Assembly (NCBI GenBank): GCA_965230045.1
Contig: OZ245940.1
Location: 5,079,138 to 5,143,137 of the forward strand
Origin: G963662905 sp965230045
Lineage (GTDB): Bacteria; Bacteroidota; Bacteroidia; Bacteroidales; WRLA01
DNA length: 64,000 nucleotides
Direction: 5' to 3'
Below, piece by piece: positions 53,768 to 62,331 of this stretch. The number at the start of each line of letters is the position of its first letter. The stretch's first letter is position 1. A program made the position numbers and the translations under genes. The notes under the pieces are model-generated. The model saw only the letters and a program-made list of their open reading frames with translations. It did not search any database and was not told where the DNA came from.

Positions 53768-56700
53768 AAAGAACCAATATTTTAACCGACCCAACAGATT
53801 CATCGGATTCCAGTTTCAATAAATAAATACCTGTTCCCAAAGCCTGCAGACCATCCAACGAAATGTAATTTTCTCCTATCCGGAAATCCTGCTCCACGAT
53901 TTTTGCGAGAAACCGACCCGTAAAGTCAAAAACGGAAAGCCTGTATTTTGCGGGAATTTCGGAATAAAAACGAAGTCTGGAGTTTTCATCTATTGGATTT
54001 GGCGAAACCCTTACTTCCAGAGCCGATTTAATTTCTTTCTCATTGATACTTGTTTCGATTTTAATAGCACGGCTTCCAATACGCACATCATCAATATAAA
54101 CGCCTTCGGTTGGCCGTTGCCAGGTACTGACAAAAGTCAGGCGCAGACGGATACTATCAGTAGGTTGATAAAATGGCGACAAATCGTATTTGTAAGGCAT
54201 CCAGTCATTACCCGTACTCAAAACGGGCAGGGCTCCCCCGCTCCCAAAATAATCATGTTTGATCCAGTTTTTATTGTCTTTTGAGGTTTCCACAATCAAC
54301 CCATTTGTACCATAATTTGGCAAAAGATACCAGGCGTAAAATTCCAGCTCGGGATTCAATCCTGCCAGAAATGGGGGCGAATCGAGCTTGGCCCACATGC
54401 CTTTTTCGTAATGCAGCGAATCGGGATAACCGCAATACCAACTGTGTGTGCCCGAATGCGCCCGATTTGTGCTTATGTGCCAATGATCCAGCCAACCGTG
54501 TGGATACCAGCCGTTTTGGCCGTTTTCCATATTGTCAAAAAAGCCGCTTTTGCCGATGGCCATCTTGAATTTCAAGGGTTCAGTTGTTTTACATGGATGC
54601 GTATAGTTGACGTCCACTTCCGGGAAATCCGGGCTTTGGCCTTCTGATGCTTCCGCGACAAAATAGAGCGTATCGGCCGAATGCGCCGAAATATCTACTG
54701 CCTCAAAAAGAGAGGGACGGAACTCCAAACGAGCTGAAGGGCAATCAAGTTCAACATCCATGGCCTGCGCATCGGCACTACCGGCATTGGTAAGTACCAG
54801 ACCAAAGGAATGGGCGCTTCCGGATTCCAGGATTTCTGCTCCATCGGCCGTAAAATATCCCGCCAAACGTATATCGGGCTGTACCAAACGGAAATTGACC
54901 GGAAAACTGTAATAATGCTCATCGCCCCAACGCAGATGCATACGGAATGCCAGGATTTTATTGTTTTCCACAGGCTCAATTTGTTTTAATGTAAAAGCAT
55001 CCTTCAGAAAAGCAGAATCCTTAAAACCAGCAAGTTCAAGTACACTGTCCTGAACGGCCCAGCGGTCGTTTTCACTGGTGATGCTCAGGCGCACATTTGG
55101 GATGCTGTCATTGCTGCTGCTTTTGAGCCACAGGTTGATGCGGCCATCTTCATAACAATGCAAATCATGTGTATAAAACTGCGTAAAATATTTACTGATC
55201 CAGGGTTTGGCTTCATCCGCTTTTACAGGCAATTCCTTTTGAAAGGGAATAAAATCTTTGGCTGTGATCGTAATCAAAACGGGTTCCGGATTTTCCATAT
55301 TCGGGATATCGAGTTGAAACAAACCCGAAGCATCGCTATTTGCTGTATAATAAATTCCATTTTGCTGCATCAGGCAGAGGCGGGCTGAGATAAAATCAGT
55401 ATGTGGATTTGTGATGCGAAACCTTAACGAACCTCCACCGGAAGGAATGGAATCGGGAAGGCCATCGAGCGCAAATTCGCGCACAGGGTTCGCATAAACC
55501 GGCATCTCAGGATCGCCCATCAGGTTGACTTCGTACATGCACCAGCGATACACATTTTCCTGCTGCGCATAGGGAATAAATTCGGATTTGGCATGAGCCA
55601 GGATTTCCCCGGCATGATTGAAGCCTTCATCGAAAATCTGGCGGTAAAAAGCCTGATTGAGCAAATCGCTATAACCGTATTCCGGATTTCCCGGGCTGCC
55701 CCAACCGTAGCGGCTGTTGCCGAAGAATGCCACAGCACCTCCATTGGGATTCGCCAGCCAGTTTTCAGCAATACATTCATAATCAAAGGCTGCCGGCCAG
55801 CAACCAATCGAAAAAACAGTGCTGTTGCGCGGACCGTTATCCAATTGATCCACATATTCCTGACTGATGCTGAAATCGCCGGCGCCCATGCTGGTGTACC
55901 ATGCGTGCCCATTGTGATTGATGAAATGGTAGCCTTCGCTTAAAGCCTGTGTTACTGTTTCTTCATTTTCATTTTCATCGGCTTCGTAAAGTTTGGTAAT
56001 CGGGTCATAATATTCCGGAATATACAGACTGTCAATAAGATTCAGCCCCAAACCGCTGTTTGTATAGGGATCGTCCCAAAGTATTTCTGCGAGAAAAAGC
56101 ATTTTATCAAGAAATCCCGATTGTGGGGGATTCTTCTCAAAAGCGATTATTTTGCGTGCCATTGCCCCGGCCTGAAGCGCATCATCGGCGGGCAGCCTAC
56201 CCACAAAAACCTCATAATCAAGAGAAACATCATCCGATACTTCACCGTAAATTCCATTGCCATTGGCGTCCCAGCTGCCATCCAGATCGGCAAAATACAT
56301 ATCGCACGGAATATTGTTCTGATCTTCAGGTCCCCATTGATATTCACAGTCCATAGCCCAAACGTGGCGGATGGGCATTTGCAGGCTGTCGCCCACCAGC
56401 AAAACATATTTCAACCCACCTTGCTCATATTTTTGTTTGATAAAATTCCTGATTTTGGCCGCTTCATCCTCACCTTCGGTTGCAGGATAAATCTCTTCCG
56501 TAGTATAAAGCGCCGGATTCAGCCCTTTTTGTTTTTTCCAAAGCAGCAGGCTGTCCATGGAAGGCGCAAGTTCTGCAGAAGTAATGATGATGTATTCCTG
56601 ATTTCCTTCCGGAGAAGATTTCAAATCAGTATCCTGAATTTTTATACTTCCCGGCAAATAAATTTTGGGGTTGATATTCGATTGGACAATCTGCGGTTTT

Positions 56701-57179
56701 CCTTTTAAAATCAATCGGATTTTGGAATGAAAAAGCATGATGTTTTCAGCAGGCCGGTATTGCAGGGGATAAATCTTTAACAACCGACCCGCGCCTTGCT
56801 GCACGATCGTTGCCGGATAAAGATCAGCAGAATTATAAACCGCTTCCTCCTTCAGGATTTTTTCCTGTTGTTGACGAACGGACAGGGGCAATGGTTTTTG
56901 TGCCGGCCAAATGGGATAATCCAGATGAATCTGCTCTGTTTCCAAAATACGAATATCCGTTAACTCCATTCCTTCAGGGATTAAATACTGTTTTACAGGC
57001 AATTGCGGATGTCCCGGCAGGTCGTGCAAATAAAAACCGGAAAGCATAATGTGCGCATAATGATCGCGCTGTTCGATTTTTAGTTCGTCCTTTTGAAAAT
57101 TCAGCTTTACTTCGGTTTGCGCCAAGCAAAAGAATGGCTGAGCCAATACTATGAGAATGATTAAAATTCTGTTCATCAT
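53766..57179 (-). CDS. Gingipain-like C25 cysteine protease with T9SS tail (protease 4)
   Basis: A 1137-residue secreted protease on the opposite strand to proteases 1-3. It has a signal peptide ('ILIILIVLAQPFFCLAQ'), a propeptide-like region to about 190 and a C25 domain to about 570, with H425 in 'INHNGHAWYTS' and C460 in 'SIGCWPAAFD'. 'VLLVGDSLQMPIRHVW' and 'VNLMGDPEMPVY' correspond to landmarks of protease 1. Beta-rich domains follow, including a jelly-roll unit ('FFDNMENGQNGWYPHGWLDHW'). The end is a T9SS sorting domain ('VRVSPNPIDENSRLRFY' ... 'GIYLLKLESDESVGSVKILVL'). The gene is intact and monocistronic. Confidence 0.88.
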   Translation of the reverse strand: MMNRILIILIVLAQPFFCLAQTEVKLNFQKDELKIEQRDHYAHIMLSGFYLHDLPGHPQLPVKQYLIPEGMELTDIRILETEQIHLDYPIWPAQKPLPLSVRQQQEKILKEEAVYNSADLYPATIVQQGAGRLLKIYPLQYRPAENIMLFHSKIRLILKGKPQIVQSNINPKIYLPGSIKIQDTDLKSSPEGNQEYIIITSAELAPSMDSLLLWKKQKGLNPALYTTEEIYPATEGEDEAAKIRNFIKQKYEQGGLKYVLLVGDSLQMPIRHVWAMDCEYQWGPEDQNNIPCDMYFADLDGSWDANGNGIYGEVSDDVSLDYEVFVGRLPADDALQAGAMARKIIAFEKNPPQSGFLDKMLFLAEILWDDPYTNSGLGLNLIDSLYIPEYYDPITKLYEADENENEETVTQALSEGYHFINHNGHAWYTSMGAGDFSISQEYVDQLDNGPRNSTVFSIGCWPAAFDYECIAENWLANPNGGAVAFFGNSRYGWGSPGNPEYGYSDLLNQAFYRQIFDEGFNHAGEILAHAKSEFIPYAQQENVYRWCMYEVNLMGDPEMPVYANPVREFALDGLPDSIPSGGGSLRFRITNPHTDFISARLCLMQQNGIYYTANSDASGLFQLDIPNMENPEPVLITITAKDFIPFQKELPVKADEAKPWISKYFTQFYTHDLHCYEDGRINLWLKSSSNDSIPNVRLSITSENDRWAVQDSVLELAGFKDSAFLKDAFTLKQIEPVENNKILAFRMHLRWGDEHYYSFPVNFRLVQPDIRLAGYFTADGAEILESGSAHSFGLVLTNAGSADAQAMDVELDCPSARLEFRPSLFEAVDISAHSADTLYFVAEASEGQSPDFPEVDVNYTHPCKTTEPLKFKMAIGKSGFFDNMENGQNGWYPHGWLDHWHISTNRAHSGTHSWYCGYPDSLHYEKGMWAKLDSPPFLAGLNPELEFYAWYLLPNYGTNGLIVETSKDNKNWIKHDYFGSGGALPVLSTGNDWMPYKYDLSPFYQPTDSIRLRLTFVSTWQRPTEGVYIDDVRIGSRAIKIETSINEKEIKSALEVRVSPNPIDENSRLRFYSEIPAKYRLSVFDFTGRFLAKIVEQDFRIGENYISLDGLQALGTGIYLLKLESDESVGSVKILVL

Positions 57180-57503
57180 ATTTAGGTTTAACGATCACAT
57201 CTATAACAATCTCAAAGATAATAGAATTCGGACTGCCCGTCAAAATGCAGATTGGGATTATCAGGACTTTAACAAAATAAAGTGTCATTTCCTGTTTAAT
57301 CCTTCAAAAAACGATACGAACAACAAACATCTCACCCGAATCACGAAATATTATAAAAGTCTGTTTTAAAGATTATTACCCATTTACAAACAAGTACAAA
57401 CAACTACAAACACAAGCAAATCAGTAAAAACCGACTTCTTTCCATCACTGCTTATAGTTTTGCCTCAGAACAAACCGATTACAAATTTTAAAATTCAATT
57501 TTT
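57180..57503. promoter_or_regulatory. Divergent upstream region of protease 4 and ssb with 10-bp tandem repeat
   Basis: No gene in these 324 bases. Three direct copies of TACAAACAnn with an exact 10-base period lie at 57385-57394, 57395-57404 and 57405-57414. A TAnnTTTG-type -7 box (TAGTTTTG) is at 57455-57462, about 40 bases before the ssb start. The repeat therefore sits upstream of the ssb promoter, on one face of the helix. Confidence 0.5.
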
Positions 57504-57845
57504 ATGAAAACACTGGTTAACAAAGTTCAGCTGATTGGCCGTTTGGGGCGTGACCCGCAGGTACTTACATTTAATGATCATCAGAAGGCGGCACGTTTTG
57601 CTATTGCCACCGAGGAGCGTTTTAAAAACAAAAATGGCGAAAACCTGCGCCGCACCGAGTGGCATCAGGTGGTTGCCCGTGGCACTTTGGCCGGATTGGT
57701 GGAGAAATTCCTGAGTTCGGGACAGGAAGTTTTTGTGGAAGGCCGCCTCATCAACCGAAGCTGGAAAGACAAATTCGGGAAAGTGCGTTTCGCCAGCGAA
57801 ATTGCTTTGGAGGAGTTCTATTTGACACGCAGGCAGGCAAGCTGA
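57504..57845 (+). CDS. ssb: Single-stranded DNA-binding protein, short form
   Basis: A 113-residue protein consisting of the OB fold alone: 'NKVQLIGRLGRDPQVLTF', 'ARFAIATEERF', 'TEWHQVVARGTLAGLVEKFLSSGQEVFVEGRL'. The usual linker and acidic tip (DDxPF type), which recruits replication and repair proteins, is missing; the protein ends 'LTRRQAS'. Short SSBs of this kind are often additional copies used in transformation, repair or mobile-element biology. The gene stands alone with a terminator-like hairpin after it. Confidence 0.92.
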   Translation: MKTLVNKVQLIGRLGRDPQVLTFNDHQKAARFAIATEERFKNKNGENLRRTEWHQVVARGTLAGLVEKFLSSGQEVFVEGRLINRSWKDKFGKVRFASEIALEEFYLTRRQAS

Positions 57846-57863
57846 TCTGTCAAGGTGGCTTTG

Positions 57864-57906
57864 GTTATAAACTTTTCCAGAGTTCAAAATTGGAAAAGTT
57901 TATAAC
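57864..57906. terminator. Strong hairpin after ssb
   Basis: GTTATAAACTTTTCCA (57864-57879) and its exact complement (57891-57906) form a perfect 16-base-pair stem with an 11-base loop. There is no clear T-run, but position and stability suggest a terminator or mRNA 3' stabiliser. Confidence 0.6.
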
Positions 57907-57930
57907 TTAGCTGCTTTAGTGAAATCCGAT

Positions 57931-58431
57931 ATGTCTTCAAAAGCTCAATCTTCCGCACATAATATCCCACTGATCATAGGTGCGGGCTTGCTGGTTTTGT
58001 GTTTTGCTTTGCACCTGATTCTCAGTCCGGAGCCGCTTTTTCCGCAATACACAAAAATCGGGGCAGGATTTTGGTTTTTGGCTGTAAGTTTCTGGATAAC
58101 AGGAATGTTGCACCTGAAGCGTTATGGTTTGCCCGAAGGGAAAAACTATATGCAAACACAAAAGCTAGTGCGCAAAGGGATTTTCTCCGTCATCCGTCAT
58201 CCGCAATATTTTGGATTCCTGCTTTTTTCTATTGGATTTATCTTTATCGGTCAAAGCATTTATGTGCTGGTTCCTGCCGTCATTGCCATGATATTTGTAA
58301 TTTTAGGATGCCGCAGGGAAGACCAAATAATGCAGGAAAAATTTGGAGATGAATGGACAAGCTATTGCCGAAAAGTCCCTGCTTTGAATATTATTATTGG
58401 AATTTGGCGAAAAAACGCTTCATCTTCTTAA
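57931..58431 (+). CDS. Isoprenylcysteine carboxyl methyltransferase-like membrane protein
   Basis: A 166-residue integral membrane protein with four to five hydrophobic segments. The ATG at 57931 is preferred to an in-frame GTG at 57919. The ICMT/PEMT-type signature lies near residue 90 ('LVRKGIFSVIRHPQYFGFLLF') and near the C-terminus ('CRREDQIMQEKFGDEWTSYCRKVPALNI'), where SAM and lipid substrates bind in the family. Bacterial members methylate membrane-embedded substrates that are mostly unknown. It ends 7 bases from the convergent antiporter gene. Confidence 0.8.
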   Translation: MSSKAQSSAHNIPLIIGAGLLVLCFALHLILSPEPLFPQYTKIGAGFWFLAVSFWITGMLHLKRYGLPEGKNYMQTQKLVRKGIFSVIRHPQYFGFLLFSIGFIFIGQSIYVLVPAVIAMIFVILGCRREDQIMQEKFGDEWTSYCRKVPALNIIIGIWRKNASSS

Positions 58432-58437
58432 TGAAGG

Positions 58438-59394
58438 TTACATCAAAATATAAACCATATACCCCGCATAAAGCAGCACTAAAATTGTTCCTTCCCAGCG
58501 TTCGAGGCGGCGGCCTTTGCCCGTAAAAAGAAAAATAAACAGCAGGAAAGAAGCCAGCAGGTTAAGCAAAATATCTGTAAAGGCATTATCGGCTATGGCT
58601 GCCGGTGCGATGATGGTAGAAATACCCAAAATCAAAAAGACATTAAATAGATTGGACCCCACCACATTACCGATGGCCAGGTCGACTTTTCCGCGTGATA
58701 CAGCTACAATTGAGGTTGCCAGCTCGGGCAGGGAAGTGCCCAAAGCCACTACGGTAAGTGAAATAATCCTTTGCGAAACGCCAATCGATGAGGCGATATC
58801 CACGGCACTGTTTACAATCAGACGTCCGCCAAAAACCAGTCCGGCCAGTCCAATCAAAACAAATAAAATGGCCCGGCCTGTGCCATGTGTTTTTTCGGGC
58901 AGTTCATCATAATCATGATGATGCGCTTTGGCCACAAAAAGGTTATAAACCATAAAAACCACAAAAAATAAAAGCAGGACAATTCCTTCAGAACGCCCTA
59001 TAATATTGGTCGCTGCTCCATCGATCCAGAAATCAGCTGCGATGATAAGCAGCAAAAGGGCAGATAAAAAACTCAGCGGAATTTCAATCCAGGTAGTATT
59101 GTATTTCACTGTAAGCGGATGAATCATGGAAGTAATTCCGAGAATCACCAACACATTTATAATATTGCTTCCCAAAATATTACCCAGAACCATATCGGTA
59201 TTTCCCTGAGCGGCAGCCATAACGTTTACTACCATTTCCGGTGCGGAAGTTCCCAGCGCCACAATGGTGAGGCCAATGACAATATCAGGAATGCGCAACA
59301 AGCGAGCCAGCGAAGAAGCACCGTTTACGAGACGGTCGGCACCGGCAATCAACAAAGCAAACCCCAGAATCAGAAGCAGTATTTGTACAAGCAT
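58438..59394 (-). CDS. Calcium/sodium antiporter (CaCA family, YrbG-like)
   Basis: A 318-residue inner-membrane protein with ten or so hydrophobic segments and the two inverted alpha repeats of the family: 'LTIVALGTSAPEMVVNVMAA' with 'LGNILGSNIINVL', and 'LTVVALGTSLPELATSIVAV' with 'IGNVVGSNLFNVF'. These form the ion-binding sites. A short charged loop with histidines ('KAHHHDYDELPEKTHGTG') joins the halves. It exchanges Ca2+ for Na+ or H+. It is divergent from lpxH with an 86-base gap. Confidence 0.92.
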   Translation of the reverse strand: MLVQILLLILGFALLIAGADRLVNGASSLARLLRIPDIVIGLTIVALGTSAPEMVVNVMAAAQGNTDMVLGNILGSNIINVLVILGITSMIHPLTVKYNTTWIEIPLSFLSALLLLIIAADFWIDGAATNIIGRSEGIVLLLFFVVFMVYNLFVAKAHHHDYDELPEKTHGTGRAILFVLIGLAGLVFGGRLIVNSAVDIASSIGVSQRIISLTVVALGTSLPELATSIVAVSRGKVDLAIGNVVGSNLFNVFLILGISTIIAPAAIADNAFTDILLNLLASFLLFIFLFTGKGRRLERWEGTILVLLYAGYMVYILM

Positions 59395-59480
59395 AATAAC
59401 CAGAATTGATACAGCAAAATTAAGCTTTTCATTCTAGTAGCCTGTCTTTTTTGTACTTTTGATTTTTAAAGGATTTAGGA

Positions 59481-60296
59481 TTGAAAACAAGCATTCATAT
59501 AAAAGCCCGCGGAAAAGCCCGCAAGCTCTATTTTTCATCAGATCAGCACTTTGGCGTTCCCGATCGTGTTTCAAGCCGCAAACGGGAAGACCTTTTTGTG
59601 CAATGGCTCGACCGGATATCCGAAGATGCTGCCGCGATTTTCCTGATGGGCGACCTTTTCGATTTTTGGTTTGAGTACGGAACTGTGGTGCAAAAAGGAT
59701 ACGTTCGCCTGCTGGGCAAACTGGCCGAAATGACCGATGCCGGAATTCCCGTTTACTTTTTTCGGGGCAACCACGATATCTGGGCCTTCCGTTATCTTGA
59801 AGACGAAATTGGATTGAAGCTTTTCCGCAGGGAAGAGATCATGGAATTTGAAGGAAAAAAGTTTTTTCTCGCACATGGCGATGGCCTGGGCCCCGGCGAT
59901 CACGGCTATAAATTCCTGAAAGCTGTTTTTGAAAATAAAATCAACCAGGCTTTGTTCCGCTGGGTACATCCCGATATCGCGACAAGCATGGGTTTATTCT
60001 GGTCGCGCAGAAGCCGTTACGCCCACGAAGCCAAAGAACAAAAAAAACCACGTCTGCCCAAAGAGCCTAATCTGGAAGCCATTAAAAAACAAAGGCTGCC
60101 TGTTTTTGCAGCAGAGAAACTCAAGGAAATGCCCGATATCAACTATTTTGTTTTTGGGCATTGGCATTATCCCGTACTATTTCCTCTAAATGAAAGTTGT
60201 AACTATGTGAACCTCGGCGACTGGATTACGTTTTTTAGTTATGCCGAATTCGACGGACTAGAAATGAAACTCAAGTATTTTAAATCAAATAAATAA
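59481..60296 (+). CDS. lpxH: UDP-2,3-diacylglucosamine diphosphatase (lipid A synthesis)
   Basis: A 271-residue metallophosphoesterase. A TTG start at 59481 is used because no ATG precedes the first motif in frame. Motifs in order are 'SSDQHFGVPD' (D21, H23), 'MGDLFDFWF', 'FRGNHD', 'AHGDGLG' and 'FGHWHYPVLF'. LpxH hydrolyses UDP-2,3-diacylglucosamine to lipid X, the fourth step of lipid A synthesis; the extra segment 'DHGYKFLKAVFENKINQALFRWVHPDIA' is characteristic of the LpxH cap. The M20 gene follows after 5 bases, so the two are probably co-transcribed. Confidence 0.9.
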   Translation: MKTSIHIKARGKARKLYFSSDQHFGVPDRVSSRKREDLFVQWLDRISEDAAAIFLMGDLFDFWFEYGTVVQKGYVRLLGKLAEMTDAGIPVYFFRGNHDIWAFRYLEDEIGLKLFRREEIMEFEGKKFFLAHGDGLGPGDHGYKFLKAVFENKINQALFRWVHPDIATSMGLFWSRRSRYAHEAKEQKKPRLPKEPNLEAIKKQRLPVFAAEKLKEMPDINYFVFGHWHYPVLFPLNESCNYVNLGDWITFFSYAEFDGLEMKLKYFKSNK

Positions 60297-60301
60297 GTAT
60301 T

Positions 60302-61672
60302 ATGGATTACATCAAAACCTATATCGAAGAAAACAAAGAACGTTTCCTCGACGAACTTTTCGGGCTGATCCGCATCCCTTCCATCAGCTCCATCGCAGAC
60401 CACAAACCTGATATGTACAAAGCTGCCGAATACTGGAAAAAACTCATCCTGGATGCAGGTGCCGACAAAGCAGAAGTATTCGAAACCGACGGAAATCCAG
60501 TTACATACGGCGAAAAAATTATCGATCCTGCCAAACCAACCGTTTTGGTTTATGGCCATATGGACGTGATGCCGGTCGATCCAATCGAAAAATGGGATAC
60601 CAAACCTTTTGAGCCGGTAATCAAAGATGGCAAAATCTGGGCACGCGGTGCAGATGACGATAAAGGACAGGCATTTATGCATGCAAAAGCTTTTGAACTT
60701 CTGGTGAAGCACGGCAAACTTCCGGTAAATGTTAAATTCATGATTGAAGGAGAGGAAGAAATCGGATCGCCAAACTTAGGCAAATGGTGTGCTGAACACA
60801 AAGAAATGCTCAAAGCTGACGTTATCCTGGTTTCCGATACCGGAATGATTGCACCCGACATACCCAGCATCACAACCGGATTGCGCGGACTGTCGTACTG
60901 GGAAGTTGAAGTAACCGGGCCAAACCGCGACCTTCACTCAGGTCTTTTCGGTGGTGCCGTAGCCAACCCGATCAATATCCTGGCAAAAATGATCACGGAT
61001 ATGGTAGATGAAAACGGAAAAGTAACCATGCCCGGTTTCTACGATGACGTGCTTGAAGTTTCTGATGATGAACGCAAAATGATGGCCAAAGCGCCTTTCA
61101 GCGAAGAAGAATACAAAAAAGCTATTGATGTTGAAGCCCTTTATGGTGAAAAAGGATTCAGTACCAACGAGCGCACAGGCATCCGTCCAAGTTTCGATAT
61201 TTGTGGAATGTGGGGCGGTTATACCGGCGAAGGCGCGAAAACGGTGCTGCCATCAAAAGCTTTTGCTAAAATCAGCTCACGTCTGGTGCCAAACCAAAAC
61301 AATGAGAAGATTGCACGTATGTTCAAAGAGCATTTCGAAAGCATTGCCCCCGACTATGTGAAAGTGAATGTTGAATTCCTCCACGGCGGCCAGGCTTATG
61401 TTTGCCCTATCGACATCCCAGCTTACAAAGCAGCTGAAAAAGCCTATGAGGAGGTTTATAACAAAGTTCCCGTTCCTGTTCGTTCAGGCGGATCTATCCC
61501 CATTATTTCCACTTTTGAGGAAGTACTGGGACTGAAATCCGTTTTGATGGGCTTTGGTCTTGAATCAGATGCGATCCATTCGCCAAACGAAAACTATCCG
61601 CTCGAACAGTTTTTCAACGGAATTGACACTATTTCACGTTTTTATGGCTATTATGCCGAAGAAATGAAATAG
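60302..61672 (+). CDS. M20 family dipeptidase/metallopeptidase
   Basis: A 456-residue cytoplasmic peptidase. Metal ligands lie in 'LVYGHMDVMPVD' (H86, D88), 'WARGADDDKGQ' and 'MIEGEEEIGSPN', and a dimerisation domain ('LHSGLFGGAVANPINIL') is inserted. The closing 'SDAIHSPNENYPLEQFFNGI' is the last ligand region. It matches the CPG2/PepV-like dipeptidases of Bacteroidota of about 450 residues. It follows lpxH closely and is followed by a clear terminator. Confidence 0.92.
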   Translation: MDYIKTYIEENKERFLDELFGLIRIPSISSIADHKPDMYKAAEYWKKLILDAGADKAEVFETDGNPVTYGEKIIDPAKPTVLVYGHMDVMPVDPIEKWDTKPFEPVIKDGKIWARGADDDKGQAFMHAKAFELLVKHGKLPVNVKFMIEGEEEIGSPNLGKWCAEHKEMLKADVILVSDTGMIAPDIPSITTGLRGLSYWEVEVTGPNRDLHSGLFGGAVANPINILAKMITDMVDENGKVTMPGFYDDVLEVSDDERKMMAKAPFSEEEYKKAIDVEALYGEKGFSTNERTGIRPSFDICGMWGGYTGEGAKTVLPSKAFAKISSRLVPNQNNEKIARMFKEHFESIAPDYVKVNVEFLHGGQAYVCPIDIPAYKAAEKAYEEVYNKVPVPVRSGGSIPIISTFEEVLGLKSVLMGFGLESDAIHSPNENYPLEQFFNGIDTISRFYGYYAEEMK

Positions 61673-61687
61673 CATTTGACATACGAC

Positions 61688-61728
61688 AGGCCGTGCCAAA
61701 TTGGCATAAAACCCTGATGGCACGGCCT
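61688..61728 (+). terminator. Terminator-like hairpin after the M20 dipeptidase gene
   Basis: AGGCCGTGCCA (61688-61698) and TGGCACGGCCT (61718-61728) form a perfect 11-base-pair GC-rich stem with a 19-base loop. The T-run after it is short (three T). Confidence 0.7.
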
Positions 61729-61759
61729 TTGACAATATTGGCCATAAATTATTAGGATA

Positions 61760-62227
61760 ATGCAGGAAAACACAGAAGAATTCAGGAAAAACCTGGAACG
61801 CCTTATTCACCTCTTCAAAAAAATCAAAGAGAAAAACATCAATCTCGAAATGTTTGGTGGCAATGCCGCTATGTTTGCCAATAACCTCGATTTCATCATA
61901 AAGAATTTTGAAACTTTTAAGACCAGCATTACACCGGAAATGTTTCAGCAAATGGGATTCCCTATCCAGCATTTGGTGAATGATTTGGTGAATGAACTCA
62001 GCCGTGAACTTGAAGAAGAGCATGGTGTGGATACTTCCATCGAAACAGAAGACAGCGTAGAAGCGGCTTCGATTATCGAAGACAAAAAAGAACTGCTCAA
62101 AGACGTTACCGCCATTGATGAAATGCTCAAAAATCCGGAATTGAGCGAAGAAGAAATGAACCGCTTACTGGATGAGCGCCTGAAAATGGATCAGATGCCG
62201 CGTTTCCCGAAGGGCAGGGAAGAATAA
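61760..62227 (+). CDS. Conserved-looking helical protein of unknown function
   Basis: A 155-residue soluble protein, mostly alpha-helical and very rich in Glu and Lys. The first 80 residues hold hydrophobic patches ('MFGGNAAMFANNLDFIIKNFETF', 'FQQMGFPIQHLVNDLVNEL'), and the tail is acidic ('ELSEEEMNRLLDERLKMDQM'). I do not recognise the family. It lies 87 bases after the M20 gene, beyond a terminator-like hairpin. Confidence 0.7.
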   Translation: MQENTEEFRKNLERLIHLFKKIKEKNINLEMFGGNAAMFANNLDFIIKNFETFKTSITPEMFQQMGFPIQHLVNDLVNELSRELEEEHGVDTSIETEDSVEAASIIEDKKELLKDVTAIDEMLKNPELSEEEMNRLLDERLKMDQMPRFPKGREE

Positions 62228-62293
62228 ACCGAAACTTCGGATTGGGTTGGGATTTGCTTTTTCAATAAGCTTATCACATTATACGTCTCTTAG

Positions 62294-62312
62294 CCTGAAT
62301 AATTCACAAAAT
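62294..62312 (+). repeat. Solo copy of the CCTGAATAATTCAC repeat end
   Basis: CCTGAATAATTCACAAAAT here is identical over 19 bases to 11446-11464, the left end of the MITE-like repeat. No opposite end or interior is recognisable before the LolE-type gene end at 62332, so this is probably an old remnant or the edge of a decayed copy. Confidence 0.5.
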
Positions 62313-62331
62313 AAGCTTAATAATTCCTGTT

